Numbered from the stretch's first letter, positions 34,436 through 43,569 are shown. The stretch: DNA of 64,000 nucleotides from Salinimicrobium sp963709775 (GCA_963709775.1 CAVPXS010000014.1:50872-114871); one strand, 5' to 3'. The notes: generated by a model from the sequence alone, not told the origin. Made by a program: numbers and translations.

Positions 34436-35406
34436 AATCCTGTTCTTTTAAAAAGGTAATTTTTATAGCATTTATCCTGGTCTGCCCAACTTCCGGCAAT
34501 TTCCAGCCCGGCTTCTTCTGCAAGCCACGCGACCGAGGTATCATCAAATTTTTGAGACACTTCGGTATGTATGGTTTCCCATTTTTGGAAATGTACTTCC
34601 AGGTTTAGTGCATTTACCTGCACTGTTTGTTCTTTTGTGCTAACAAGATAACTTTTTGCTACCCCGGTTTCAGGATTGTAGAGCGGCCAGTGCATAAAAG
34701 TTTCGGGATCAAAATCGGCTTCCAGCTCCCGGTTCATCCGCGTCAACAGGTTCTTGTTAAAGGCTTCGGTAACTCCTGCATTGTCATTGTAAGCGTCCAG
34801 TATCACCTGTGGTTCCTTTTTTTGATCCACCCCCATGAAAAACAGATCATTTTCGTGCATGGCAGAGGAGATCTTTTTAAGGAAGGCAACGGCCTCTTCG
34901 GGAGTGAGGTTACCTATATTCGAACCCAGGAATAAAATTACTTTTTTCCGGTCCCGGTAATCTGCAAGCCGGGTGAGCACTTGGGCATAAGTGCCCTGCT
35001 GTGGTTCTACATCTAATGCAGGGAACTCCTGTTGCAGGCTGTCACCTAGCTGCTCCAGTACATTCTTACTTATATCGACCGGCAGGTATTTATAGTCGTA
35101 GCTTTTTTCTTCAAAATGTCTTAAAAGGACCTTAGTTTTTTTTCCATCTCCAGCGCCAAGTTCGATGAGGTCAAAACCATTAACAGAAGAAAAAGCGTTT
35201 CCTATTTCCTCCCTGTGCTGTACAAGTATATCATACTCCTTTCCCGTAAGATAATATTCCGGCAGCTCCATGATCTTTTGGAAGAGCTCATCCCCTTTTT
35301 CATCATAGAAAAATTTGGAGCTTATCTTTTTAGGATAGGAGGTAAGGCCTTTGAAAACATCTTCGGCAAATTGCGTCTTAAACTCGGGAGGTTTTGTCTC
35401 GTTCAT
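34432..35406 (-). CDS. egtD: EgtD-type L-histidine N-alpha-methyltransferase
   Basis: 324 residues from ATG at 35406. SAM-dependent methyltransferase of the DUF2260/TIGR03438 class, which in ergothioneine producers trimethylates histidine to hercynine. Motifs: KKISSKFFYDEKGDELFQKI, LPEYYLTGKEYDIL, SAM site LIELGAGDGKKTKVLL, YLPVDISKNVL, VILFLGSNIGNLTPEEA and MGVDQKKEP. The open frame extends to 35475, but a terminator lies in that extension. No egtB-like gene is adjacent, so ergothioneine synthesis is not shown. Confidence 0.87.
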   Translation of the reverse strand: MNETKPPEFKTQFAEDVFKGLTSYPKKISSKFFYDEKGDELFQKIMELPEYYLTGKEYDILVQHREEIGNAFSSVNGFDLIELGAGDGKKTKVLLRHFEEKSYDYKYLPVDISKNVLEQLGDSLQQEFPALDVEPQQGTYAQVLTRLADYRDRKKVILFLGSNIGNLTPEEAVAFLKKISSAMHENDLFFMGVDQKKEPQVILDAYNDNAGVTEAFNKNLLTRMNRELEADFDPETFMHWPLYNPETGVAKSYLVSTKEQTVQVNALNLEVHFQKWETIHTEVSQKFDDTSVAWLAEEAGLEIAGSWADQDKCYKNYLFKRTGL

Positions 35407-35444
35407 TGAAAAAATTTTCCGCATTCCTTTCTTTATTTTGAGAA

Positions 35445-35472
35445 TAAAAAAAGGAAACCCGCGGGTTTCCTT
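35445..35472 (-). terminator. Terminator between the TonB-like gene and egtD
   Basis: AAGGAAACCC (35451-35460) pairs with GGGTTTCCTT (35463-35472). Read leftwards it is followed by eight T's. It lies downstream of the 35533 gene and inside the over-long egtD frame, supporting the later egtD start. Confidence 0.85.
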
Positions 35473-35532
35473 CAAATTTAATCTTTTAAAAATCCCTTTT
35501 AGTTAAAGGAATATTAACAATAAACGGTTCTG

Positions 35533-35948
35533 TTAGAAAGTGAATGGAACTTTATAACTAATCTCCCTGGGTTTTCCTGCCAGTTCTCCCGGTTTCATTT
35601 GGGGAATAGCGAGAATTATTCGCTTTGCCTCCTTATTAAGCTCCTTTTTTGGTCCTTCTACTTTTTTTACCACCGGCTTTCCTTCCTTGTCGATCACAAA
35701 AGAAACTACTGCTTTTCCCCTGATAAAGTTGCCATTGGCATCCTTCGGGAACTTATAATTATCTTTAAGGTGCTGTGTAAGTTTCTCCTTAAAACAGGCC
35801 TTTGTATCCCCGGCAGATGCTTCACATCCCGGCCATATTGGTGGGATCTCTTTAGTGGTAACGGTGTTTTTGGAAACCTTCACACCTTCCTGAGCAATGC
35901 TGGTGCCTGCGGTAAAAAGGAAGAGGAATAAAAAGATAGTTTTTTCAT
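35533..35948 (-). CDS. TonB C-terminal-like periplasmic protein, signal peptide frameshifted
   Basis: The uninterrupted frame starts at GTG 35883 (116 residues) and lacks a signal peptide. Upstream in another frame lies ATG at 35948 with MKK then TIFLFLFLFTAGTSIAQEG, an obvious signal; a seventh A in the run at 35940-35945 (T's on the plus strand) would join them. The mature part has PIWPGCE...CFKEKL (a Cys pair) and a TonB-C-like domain, GNFIRGKAVVSFVIDKEGKPVVKKVEG, ending SYKVPFTF. It is a paralogue of the next gene. It probably acts in the periplasm; partner unknown. Confidence 0.78.
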
Positions 35949-35964
35949 AATCGGGATATAAATA

Positions 35965-36339
35965 TTAGAAGCGATAGGTGCTGGTAAAGTTGCGCGAATC
36001 GGGTTCGCCGTTTAAAGTTCCCGGTTCCATATCAGGAATTTTTTCCAGCATATTTCTTGCTGCTTCATTGACCAGGGGCTCCGAGCCTTCAACCGATTTT
36101 ACTACGACTTCCCCTTTCTTATTAATGTCAAAGGAAACTTTCACCTGCCCACGTACGTACGCATTGTCCTTCATGGGATATTCATAATGTTCCCTCACAT
36201 GGGCATTTAGTTTTTCGTTAAAACATTCTGTTTTGTCTTCGGCGTCTTCACAACCGGGCCAAACCGGGGAGGTTTGTTGTGCCTGGGAAACTGCAATTCC
36301 TCCAAAGAAAAAACATGTGATAACTAAGAACTTCTTCAT
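35965..36339 (-). CDS. TonB C-terminal-like periplasmic protein
   Basis: 124 residues: signal MKKFLVITCFFFGGIAVSQAQQ, then SPVWPGCEDAEDKTECFNEKL (two Cys, likely a disulfide) and a TonB-C-like beta domain, NAYVRGQVKVSFDINKKGEVVVKSVEG, with NEAARNMLEKIPDMEPGTLNG. It lacks the membrane anchor and Pro-rich spacer of true TonB, so energy transduction is unlikely. A tandem paralogue follows 16 bases downstream. Confidence 0.82.
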   Translation of the reverse strand: MKKFLVITCFFFGGIAVSQAQQTSPVWPGCEDAEDKTECFNEKLNAHVREHYEYPMKDNAYVRGQVKVSFDINKKGEVVVKSVEGSEPLVNEAARNMLEKIPDMEPGTLNGEPDSRNFTSTYRF

Positions 36340-36368
36340 ACTGTTGAAAATTTTAAATTAAACAAAAA

Positions 36369-37193
36369 TTAAACCGCTACGCGGCCTTTTATGGCCGGAT
36401 GCGGATCATAATTCTCCAATTTAAAATCTTCAAACTTAAAATCAAAAATATTTTTTACCTCCGGGTTGAGCTTCATCACCGGTAACGGCCTTGGATCCCT
36501 TGACAGCTGCAGGTTCACCTGCTCCATATGGTTATTATAAATATGTGCGTCACCAAAAGTGTGAATAAAATCCCCGGCTTCATAACCGCAAACCTGGGCG
36601 ATCATCATAGTGAGCAGCGCGTAGGAGGCTATATTGAATGGCACTCCCAGGAAAATATCGGCGCTTCGCTGATATAGCTGACAGGAGAGTTTCCCATCGG
36701 CTACATAAAACTGAAAGAAGGCATGGCAGGGGGGAAGTGCCGCTTTCCCGTTAGCCACATTTTCTGAAAAACTTTTGGAATTATCCGGCAGTACCGATGG
36801 ATTCCAGGCCGTAACGAGCATGCGACGGCTGTTTGGATTTTTCTTTAGAGTGTCCACCACCTCTTTTATCTGGTCAATATCTTCACTGTTCCAGTTGCGC
36901 CATTGGTGGCCATATACCGGTCCCAAATCCCCATTTTCATCGGCCCACTCGTTCCAGATACGCACCCCGTTTTCTTGCAAATACTTAATATTCGTATCCC
37001 CATTAAGGAACCAAAGCAGTTCATAAATGATAGACTTTAGATGAAGCTTTTTCGTGGTGACCATAGGAAAACCTTCGCTTAGGTCAAACCGCATTTGGTA
37101 ACCAAAAACACTTTTGGTGCCGGTGCCGGTGCGATCTCCTTTTTCATTTCCGTTTTCCAGGACATGTTTTATCAAGTCGTGATACTGCTTCAT
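36369..37193 (-). CDS. thyA: Thymidylate synthase
   Basis: 274 residues. It methylates dUMP to dTMP using methylene-tetrahydrofolate. Motifs: GDRTGTGTKSVFGYQMRFDL, LLWFLNGDTNIKYLQE, RRMLVTAWNPS, nucleophile Cys in LPPCHAFFQFYV, YQRSADIFLGVPFNIASYALL and DAHIYNNHMEQ. Complete. Works with folA, which recycles the dihydrofolate produced. Confidence 0.97.
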   Translation of the reverse strand: MKQYHDLIKHVLENGNEKGDRTGTGTKSVFGYQMRFDLSEGFPMVTTKKLHLKSIIYELLWFLNGDTNIKYLQENGVRIWNEWADENGDLGPVYGHQWRNWNSEDIDQIKEVVDTLKKNPNSRRMLVTAWNPSVLPDNSKSFSENVANGKAALPPCHAFFQFYVADGKLSCQLYQRSADIFLGVPFNIASYALLTMMIAQVCGYEAGDFIHTFGDAHIYNNHMEQVNLQLSRDPRPLPVMKLNPEVKNIFDFKFEDFKLENYDPHPAIKGRVAV

Positions 37194-37339
37194 TATGAGT
37201 GAATTCTGAAGGGTTTATATTTTAAAGATAGTGCTGATGCTTACCTGTCAAAAATGACAAATTCCGGATCAATTTCAGCTAAAATAGAAAACTGTCCGGA
37301 ATATAAAAGTTAATTAGGAAAATGAATATCAATCAATTA

Positions 37340-39052
37340 TTAACCAATGATCATCCCGGCGATAGTAGCCGAAAGTAAAGATGCAATAGTACCGCCAATA
37401 AGAGCTTTCATTCCAAATTCTGATAAGTTCTTCCGCTGGCCGGGCGCCAGGGAACCTATTCCACCAATCTGGATTCCAATAGAGGCAAAATTAGCAAAAC
37501 CACACAGCATATATGTGGCCATGATAATTGATTTTTCATAGGTAAGGCTTAGGGCGTTCACAGGGTTTTTCAACTCTGCTAACTGTATGTAACCAACAAA
37601 TTCGCTGGCTGCCAATTTGATTCCAAGAAGCTGTCCCATGAGCATCATATCTTCTGTAGCCACTCCTATGAGCCACATAAGAGGTGCGAATACCAAGCCC
37701 AGCAAAGATTCCAGAGATAGCCTTGCATAAGGTGTATTTTCAGCCATTACAGCGTTGAGGGTGGTAAGATCCCCAAACCAGCCCAACACGTAGTTGATAA
37801 GTGCAATAAAAGCGATAAACACAAGCAGCATGGCAGCAACATTGGCTGCAAGTTTTAAACCTTCGGTAGTACCGTTGGCTATGGCATCAAGAAGATTCGA
37901 TCCAATTTTTTCTGAAGAAACTTCAACGTTGGTATCGATCTCCTGCTGCTGCGGATAAAGTATCTTGGAAACCACGATCGCTCCCGGCGCCGCCATTACC
38001 GAAGCCGCAAGCAGGTGCTTTGCAAATTCAAGTCTTAAGGCGGGATCATCCCCTCCCAAAAAGCCAATATAAGCAGCGAGTACTCCTCCTGCTACCGTGG
38101 CCATTCCACCAATCATTACCAACAGGATCTCAGAGCGTGTCATTCTTTCAAGATAGGCCTTGATCATAAGCGGAGCCTCTGTTTGACCCAGAAAAATATT
38201 CCCTGCCACACTTAAACTTTCGGGACCGGAGATGCCCATAAGTTTGGTGAGCACCCAGGCCATTCCTTTTACGATTATCTGGATTACTCCTAGATAGAAT
38301 AAAACTGAGGTAAGCGCCGAGAAGAAAATAATTGTAGGTAACACCTGGAACAAAAAGATAAAGCCGTAGCTCTCCACACTCATAAGTCCGCCCAGCAGGA
38401 ATTCACTTCCGGCCGCAGTAAAGTCAAGAATTAGAACGAAAATACCTCCAACAAATTCAAAAATGTCCTGAATAAATTCAACTTTTAGCACCCCTACAGC
38501 CAGTAATAACTGGGCTGTCAATCCTACCAGAATCGTTTTCCAGTTGATCGCTTTGCGGTTGCTGCTGAATAGAAATGCTATTAAAATCAAGGAAACCATT
38601 CCCAGTGCCCCTCTCCAGAAGCTTGTAAAGGTAAAACCCTGATTGGGGACGACGGTTTTTGCGGTTTCTACCGGAAGTACTTCTCCAACAGTTTGGGGAA
38701 TTTCTCTTAAGGAATAAGTGACATTCCTGGCAGAAAGAACCAGCGTAGAATCGGTTAACGTATTTACTCTGAAATTCTGTATACTATCGCCGGGAGTGTC
38801 GAAAAAAAGAACAAGGACATCATTTTGATAGACGTAATTCCCGGTTGCGTTGGAAACTTCTTCATTGGTAAGGGCAAATTCAAAGTCGCCGTTATCAAGT
38901 TTTAAGTAGTCATTCCCGGGAGAGATCTCAAAAATGGCATTTTGGGCACTGTCTTCAACAGCTTCAAAATCCCAGGTTTTAGAAATAGATTGGGCAAAAA
39001 GGGGGGATATTCCGAAGAAGATCAGGAACAGGCAGCACCAAATTTTGTTCAT
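37340..39052 (-). CDS. Concentrative nucleoside transporter with N-terminal lipocalin-like domain
   Basis: 570 residues. Residues 1-20 are a signal peptide (MNKIWCCLFLIFFGISPLFAQ). Residues ~21-125 form a beta-rich lipocalin-like domain (ISKTWDFEAVED, DYLKLDNGDFEFAL, TGNYVYQNDVLVLFF). From ~150 the NupC/CNT transporter follows, with FLGQTEAPLMIKAYL, GGMATVAGGVLAAYI, GEAT-like VATEDMMLMGQLLG and CGFANFASIGIQIGGIG. It takes up nucleosides with Na+ or H+. The extra periplasmic domain is not part of the classical NupC. Confidence 0.9.
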   Translation of the reverse strand: MNKIWCCLFLIFFGISPLFAQSISKTWDFEAVEDSAQNAIFEISPGNDYLKLDNGDFEFALTNEEVSNATGNYVYQNDVLVLFFDTPGDSIQNFRVNTLTDSTLVLSARNVTYSLREIPQTVGEVLPVETAKTVVPNQGFTFTSFWRGALGMVSLILIAFLFSSNRKAINWKTILVGLTAQLLLAVGVLKVEFIQDIFEFVGGIFVLILDFTAAGSEFLLGGLMSVESYGFIFLFQVLPTIIFFSALTSVLFYLGVIQIIVKGMAWVLTKLMGISGPESLSVAGNIFLGQTEAPLMIKAYLERMTRSEILLVMIGGMATVAGGVLAAYIGFLGGDDPALRLEFAKHLLAASVMAAPGAIVVSKILYPQQQEIDTNVEVSSEKIGSNLLDAIANGTTEGLKLAANVAAMLLVFIAFIALINYVLGWFGDLTTLNAVMAENTPYARLSLESLLGLVFAPLMWLIGVATEDMMLMGQLLGIKLAASEFVGYIQLAELKNPVNALSLTYEKSIIMATYMLCGFANFASIGIQIGGIGSLAPGQRKNLSEFGMKALIGGTIASLLSATIAGMIIG

Positions 39053-39064
39053 AAAAGGGGGGAG

Positions 39065-39688
39065 TTATTTTCGCTTGGAGATCTCATCTCGTATGCGGGC
39101 CGCTTTTTCATAATCTTCATTTTTTACGGCCTGATCTAACATGTTATTCAGTTCGTTAAGGGAAAGCTTTTTATAATTGGGTCGGTCAGATTCTATCTCC
39201 ACTTCTTTAGAAAATAGTTCATCTACAATGATATTTTCTTTCTTCTGTTCTTCTTCTGCCTCTTTGCTGGCATCCCCTTTTAGGTAAATACCGGCCTTGT
39301 CTAAAATGTTCTTATAGGTAAAAATGGGTGCCTGGAACCTCAAGGCAAGAGCAATGGCATCGCTGGTCCTGGCATCAATGATCTCCTCGATCTTATCGCG
39401 CTCACAAATGAGGCTGGAGTAGAAAACGCCATCTACCAGCTTGTGAATGATCACCTGTTTTACCACGATCTCAAACCTATCGGCAAAATTCTTAAAAAGG
39501 TCATGGGTAAGCGGGCGGGGAGGTTTGATCTCTTTTTCGAGAGCAATGGCAATAGATTGGGCTTCAAAGGCTCCAATGACTATGGGTAATTTGCGCTCTC
39601 CTTCTACCTCGCTCAGGATAAGGGCATAAGCCCCGTTCTGTGTCTGGCTGTAAGAAATTCCTTTAATATTAAGGCGCACTAAGCTCAT
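39065..39688 (-). CDS. Bifunctional nuclease-domain protein (DUF151) with UVR motif
   Basis: 207 residues. The DUF151 (BFN) domain covers residues ~1-135: GAYALILSEVEGERKLPIVIGAFEAQSIA, PRPLTHDLFKNF and IDARTSDAIALALRFQAPIF. The C-terminus has a UvrB/UvrC-like motif, LNNMLDQAVKNEDYEKAARI. DUF151 proteins have reported RNase/DNase activity in plants and occur widely in Bacteroidetes; the role here is unknown. It lies 12 bases upstream of the transporter gene, so they are probably one transcript. Confidence 0.9.
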   Translation of the reverse strand: MSLVRLNIKGISYSQTQNGAYALILSEVEGERKLPIVIGAFEAQSIAIALEKEIKPPRPLTHDLFKNFADRFEIVVKQVIIHKLVDGVFYSSLICERDKIEEIIDARTSDAIALALRFQAPIFTYKNILDKAGIYLKGDASKEAEEEQKKENIIVDELFSKEVEIESDRPNYKKLSLNELNNMLDQAVKNEDYEKAARIRDEISKRK

Positions 39689-39771
39689 ACTTCAAAAATA
39701 CAAAAAAAGCTGTCTAAACGGGCAAAAAACCTAATTTAGACAGCCCTCTTAATGGCTCGCAAGTTAAAAAA

Positions 39772-40740
39772 TTATGAGTTACTAGCCTTAAATTCCTTTA
39801 ATTTTTCGGTGAGCTTTGGTACGATATCAAAAGCATCTCCCACCACCCCGTAATCGGCTGCTTTGAAAAAAGGAGCTTCGGGGTCGTTGTTGATCACCAC
39901 CTTTGTTTTTGAAGCACTTACCCCGGCAAGATGCTGTATGGCACCCGAGATTCCCACTGCAATATAAAGGTTTGCGGCAACCGGCTTTCCTGTTTGACCT
40001 ACGTGTTCACTGTGTGGTCTCCAGCCCATGTCGCTCACAGGTTTGGAGCATGCTGTTGCTGCCCCAAGAGTATCTGCAAGTTCTTCAAGCATGTCCCAGT
40101 TTTCCGGGCCTTTCATTCCTCTTCCGCCAGAAACTACGATCTCGGCATCGGCAATCGTCACCTTATCGGCTGCTTTGTCTACAGAAACCACGTTTACTGA
40201 GAAATCTCCTTCCGCAAGAGAAGGGGAGAAATCTTCTTCACTAGTCTCTGTTGCGCTTTCTTTTAGACCAAAGGCATTCTTGGAGAGACCAATGATCTTC
40301 ACATCTGTAGAAAGTTCTGTGAAGTTAAAAGCCTTGTTTGTAAAAGCTGTTCTTTTTACCTGTAGCGGCTCGGTACCTTCGGGCAGGGCAACCACGTTGG
40401 AGGCATAACCTGCATCGAGTTGTACCGCCAATAGCGGAGCTAAATATTTTGCATTTGCACTCTGGCTTAGGACAATTATTTTTGCCCCTTCTTTTTCGGC
40501 TGCCTGTTTGATGGCATCGGCATAAGCTTTGGCATTGAACTTTTGAAGCTTATCATCATTTACCTTAAGTAGCTTGCTTACTCCGTATTGCCCAAGGTCA
40601 CCTGCGCCCTGTGCGTTAAAGGAAACGGCAGTAACATCTGTTCCCAACATGTCGGCAACACCTTTTGCATAAGAGGCCACTTCGAAAGCGGTCTTCTTAA
40701 ATTTCCCTTCTTCTGATTCTGTATATACTAAAACTGACAT
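39772..40740 (-). CDS. etfA: Electron transfer flavoprotein alpha subunit
   Basis: 322 residues from ATG at 40740 (MSVLVYTESEEGKFKK). It carries FAD and passes electrons from acyl-CoA dehydrogenases to the quinone pool. The FAD domain is clear: VVSGGRGMKGPENW, ATACSKPVSDMGWRPHSEHVGQTGKPV, YIAVGISGAIQHLAG and INNDPEAPFFKAADYGVVGD. It follows etfB by about 100 bases of repeat-like spacer (AACCTTGAAC motifs at 40803-40838). Confidence 0.95.
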   Translation of the reverse strand: MSVLVYTESEEGKFKKTAFEVASYAKGVADMLGTDVTAVSFNAQGAGDLGQYGVSKLLKVNDDKLQKFNAKAYADAIKQAAEKEGAKIIVLSQSANAKYLAPLLAVQLDAGYASNVVALPEGTEPLQVKRTAFTNKAFNFTELSTDVKIIGLSKNAFGLKESATETSEEDFSPSLAEGDFSVNVVSVDKAADKVTIADAEIVVSGGRGMKGPENWDMLEELADTLGAATACSKPVSDMGWRPHSEHVGQTGKPVAANLYIAVGISGAIQHLAGVSASKTKVVINNDPEAPFFKAADYGVVGDAFDIVPKLTEKLKEFKASNS

Positions 40741-40838
40741 AAATTTTTTCTTTAAATTCCAATTAAACAAATCTCAAATTCCAAAGTATCAGGTTCGCAA
40801 ACAATGAACCTTGAACTTTAAACTTTTAACCTTGAACC

Positions 40839-41585
40839 TTAAATCACCTTGGCTTCGTTGTGAAGTAAATTCACCAGCTCGTCAAGGTTATCGGGATCGA
40901 TAAGTTTAATATCTCCTTTTGGCTGTGGCTTTTCAAATTTCACAGCTTCAGAATGTGTTCCTGCTTCCACCGGTTCCACTACATTAAGAGGCTTCTTACG
41001 GGCCTGCATAATTCCGCGCATATTAGGAATACGAAGATCACTCTCCTGTACAATTCCTTTTTGTGTTCCTATAACTAAAGGAAGGCTTGCCTTAAGCGTT
41101 TCTTTACCTCCATCGATTTCGCGAATTGCCGTGGCTTCATTTCCTTCCACTTCTAAACCAATACAGGTATTTATGAAATTAGCTCCAATTAGGCCTGCAA
41201 CCATTCCGGGAACCATTCCGCCGTTGTAGTCAATAGATTCACGGCCGGCGATAATAAGGTCGTAACCTCCGTCCTGTGCTACTTTGGCAATTTGTTTTGC
41301 AACATATACCCCATCTGTAGCAGGAGTATTTACGCGTATAGCACTATCGGCTCCAATAGCCAGTGCTTTTCTTAAGGTAGGCTCGGTCTCTGTACCACCT
41401 ACATTTACCACATCTACTGTTGCGCCTTGTTTTTCTTTGAACCACATGGCCCTTGTAAGACCAAATTCGTCATTTGGATTGATCACGAACTGTACCCCGG
41501 CAGTGTCGAATTTTGTGTCACCTTCAGAAAAATTAATCTTGGAGGTAGTATCAGGTACGTGACTAATACACACTAATATTTTCAT
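40839..41585 (-). CDS. etfB: Electron transfer flavoprotein beta subunit
   Basis: 248 residues. AMP-binding partner of EtfA. Motifs: MKILVCISHVPDTTSKI, FVINPNDEFGLTRAM, RKALAIGADSAIRV, IIAGRESIDYNGGMVPGMVAGLIG and GTQKGIVQESDLRIPNMRGIMQARKKPL, the last including the ETF-beta signature. Transcribed away from pdhB, with a 165-base shared promoter region containing TATTTTTG at 41713 for the pdhB side. Confidence 0.95.
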   Translation of the reverse strand: MKILVCISHVPDTTSKINFSEGDTKFDTAGVQFVINPNDEFGLTRAMWFKEKQGATVDVVNVGGTETEPTLRKALAIGADSAIRVNTPATDGVYVAKQIAKVAQDGGYDLIIAGRESIDYNGGMVPGMVAGLIGANFINTCIGLEVEGNEATAIREIDGGKETLKASLPLVIGTQKGIVQESDLRIPNMRGIMQARKKPLNVVEPVEAGTHSEAVKFEKPQPKGDIKLIDPDNLDELVNLLHNEAKVI

Positions 41586-41750
41586 ATATCTCAGTATTTT
41601 TTAAATAAAATTTATAAATGGTTTACGAAGATACATAAAAACTGAGGAAAAATACTGTGCGTGCATAAGAAATTTTTGTTCTGAAGTAGGCGATAATCCT
41701 TATTTGAATTACTATTTTTGTGGTTCGAAATTTTTAATCAAATACGTGTA

Positions 41751-42731
41751 ATGAAGACAATCCAGTTCAGGGAAGCAATAGCCCAGGCCATGAGTGAAGA
41801 GATGCGCAGGGATGAAACTGTGTACCTTATGGGAGAAGAGGTTGCTGAATATAACGGAGCTTATAAGGCATCAAAAGGGATGCTGGACGAATTTGGTCCC
41901 GATCGTGTGATCGATACGCCCATTTCAGAATTAGGTTTTTCAGGAATAGGGGTTGGTAGCGCCATGAACGGCAATCGCCCTATTATAGAATTCATGACCT
42001 TTAACTTTTCCCTGGTGGGAATTGACCAGATCATAAATAATGCTGCCAAGATGCGCCAAATGAGCGGCGGGCAATTTAATATTCCTATTGTATTTCGTGG
42101 GCCAACGGCTTCTGCGGGACAATTAGGTGCTACCCACTCTCAGGCTTTTGAAAGCTGGTACGCAAATACTCCGGGACTTAAAGTTATTGTTCCTTCTAAT
42201 CCTTACGACGCAAAAGGGCTTTTAAAAGCTGCTATTCGCGATGACGATCCTGTGATCTTCATGGAGTCTGAACAAATGTATGGCGACAAGGGTGAAGTGC
42301 CCGAAGAAGAATATGTATTGCCAATTGGTAAAGCCGATATTAAAAGAGAAGGTAGCGATGTTACTATCGTTTCCTTTGGTAAGATCATCAAGATCTGTTA
42401 CAAGGCTGCTGAAGAATTGGAAAAAGAAGGTATCTCCTGTGAGATCATCGACCTGCGTACTATTCGCCCAATGGATCACGAGGCTATCCTGGAATCTGTG
42501 AAAAAGACCAACAGGTTAGTGATCGTGGAAGAGGCATGGCCTTTTGGAAATATTGCGACAGAGATCACTTACCAGGTGCAGTCACAGGCTTTCGATTTCC
42601 TTGACGCTCCTATTGTAAAGATAAACACTGCCGATACTCCGGCGCCTTATTCTCCGGTATTGCTGGAAGAGTGGTTGCCAAATCACAACGACGTGATCAA
42701 AGCGGTAAAGAAAGTAATGTACAAGGAATAA
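41751..42731 (+). CDS. pdhB: Pyruvate dehydrogenase E1 component beta subunit
   Basis: 326 residues from ATG at 41751; the 11-codon upstream extension to 41718 is unlikely. It forms the alpha2beta2 E1 that decarboxylates pyruvate with thiamine diphosphate. Motifs: MKTIQFREAIAQAMSEEM, GEEVAEYNGAYKASKGMLDEFGP, DTPISELGFSGIGVGSAM, RGPTASAGQLGATHSQAFE and EIIDLRTIRPMDHEAI. The alpha subunit and E2 are not nearby. Confidence 0.95.
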   Translation: MKTIQFREAIAQAMSEEMRRDETVYLMGEEVAEYNGAYKASKGMLDEFGPDRVIDTPISELGFSGIGVGSAMNGNRPIIEFMTFNFSLVGIDQIINNAAKMRQMSGGQFNIPIVFRGPTASAGQLGATHSQAFESWYANTPGLKVIVPSNPYDAKGLLKAAIRDDDPVIFMESEQMYGDKGEVPEEEYVLPIGKADIKREGSDVTIVSFGKIIKICYKAAEELEKEGISCEIIDLRTIRPMDHEAILESVKKTNRLVIVEEAWPFGNIATEITYQVQSQAFDFLDAPIVKINTADTPAPYSPVLLEEWLPNHNDVIKAVKKVMYKE

Positions 42732-42754
42732 AACCTTTCAAAAATAGCATTTTT

Positions 42755-42780
42755 GAGCCTCCTTCGTGGAGGCTCTTTTT
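42755..42780 (+). terminator. Intrinsic terminator of pdhB
   Basis: GAGCCTCC (42755-42762) pairs with GGAGGCTC (42768-42775) over TTCGT, followed by TTTTT. Confidence 0.9.
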
Positions 42781-42789
42781 GTTAAAATT

Positions 42790-42900
42790 CCAAGCACCAA
42801 GCACCAAACACCAAGCACCAAAGCACCAAATCTTTAAATCTTCAAATTGGAATTTGGAATTTGGAATTTGGGATTTGAGGATTTGGAATTTGGAATTTGC
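42790..42900. repeat. Intergenic simple repeats: AAGCACC and GGAATTT units
   Basis: Five loose copies of CAAGCACCAAA-type units (42790-42831) are followed by six to seven copies of TTGGAATTTGGAATT-type units (42846-42900). There is no coding sense. Together with the pdhB terminator they fill the 301-base gap to ppa. Confidence 0.8.
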
Positions 42901-42987
42901 CTCCGCCATTTGTGAAGAAAAACCTAAACTTTTTTTTAAGGAGCAACTTCTCAATAAGATATGCCTATTTAAAACGGAAGGAAGTAT

Positions 42988-42995
42988 TATATTTG
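42988..42995 (+). promoter_or_regulatory. Possible -7 promoter element of ppa
   Basis: TATATTTG matches TAnnTTTG, 37 bases before the ppa start. No clear TTG at the -33 position, so this is a weak call. Confidence 0.4.
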
Positions 42996-43032
42996 CCGCC
43001 CCTAAGAGAAAAAAGAAATTAAAAATAATATA

Positions 43033-43548
43033 ATGAGTAAAACATTTGACGTTCTTATCGAAATCCCAAAAGGGAGCCGTAATAAATATGAGTATGACTT
43101 TGATCTAAAGAAAGTCCGCTATGACAGGATGATCTTTTCTTCCATGATGTATCCTGCCGACTATGGTTTCATTCCCGAAACCCTTGCCTTAGACAGTGAC
43201 CCGTTGGATGTACTTGTATTGGTGACCGAACCTACTTTCCCGGGTTGTGTGATGGAGGTAAAGCCTATTGGTGTTTTTCACATGGCCGATGAAAAGGGAC
43301 CAGATGAAAAAGTGATCTGTGTACCTATTTCCGATCCTATCTGGAACAGGCTTAATGACCTTAGCGATGTAAATGGTCACCTAATCAAGGAGATCGAGCA
43401 TTTTTTCCAGGTATATAAAGATCTTGAGCAAAAGAAGGTTGATGTTGAAGGTTGGGGAGACGTTAAAGAGGCAAATGCAATTATCGATGATTGTATTAAA
43501 CGATATAAAGACAGCAACGGGGAAAAAGGAAATTTTTCGATCCTTTAA
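43033..43548 (+). CDS. ppa: Soluble inorganic pyrophosphatase
   Basis: 171 residues, family I. It splits pyrophosphate to phosphate in the cytoplasm. Motifs: IPKGSRNKYEYDFDLKKVRYDR, YPADYGFIPETLALDSDPLDVLVL (metal-binding Asp residues), KPIGVFHMADEKGPDEKVICVP and FFQVYKDLEQKKVDVEGW. Followed by a terminator and then by a membrane pyrophosphatase gene. Confidence 0.96.
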   Translation: MSKTFDVLIEIPKGSRNKYEYDFDLKKVRYDRMIFSSMMYPADYGFIPETLALDSDPLDVLVLVTEPTFPGCVMEVKPIGVFHMADEKGPDEKVICVPISDPIWNRLNDLSDVNGHLIKEIEHFFQVYKDLEQKKVDVEGWGDVKEANAIIDDCIKRYKDSNGEKGNFSIL

Positions 43549-43569
43549 TCTTCCAATTGTTACCATATT

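Noticed and set aside
34432..35406. A complete ergothioneine pathway
   Set aside because: Only the EgtD-like methyltransferase is present; no EgtB-type sulfoxide synthase or EgtE-like lyase adjoins it. The class V aminotransferase at 31578 is separated by several genes and an opposite transcription direction.
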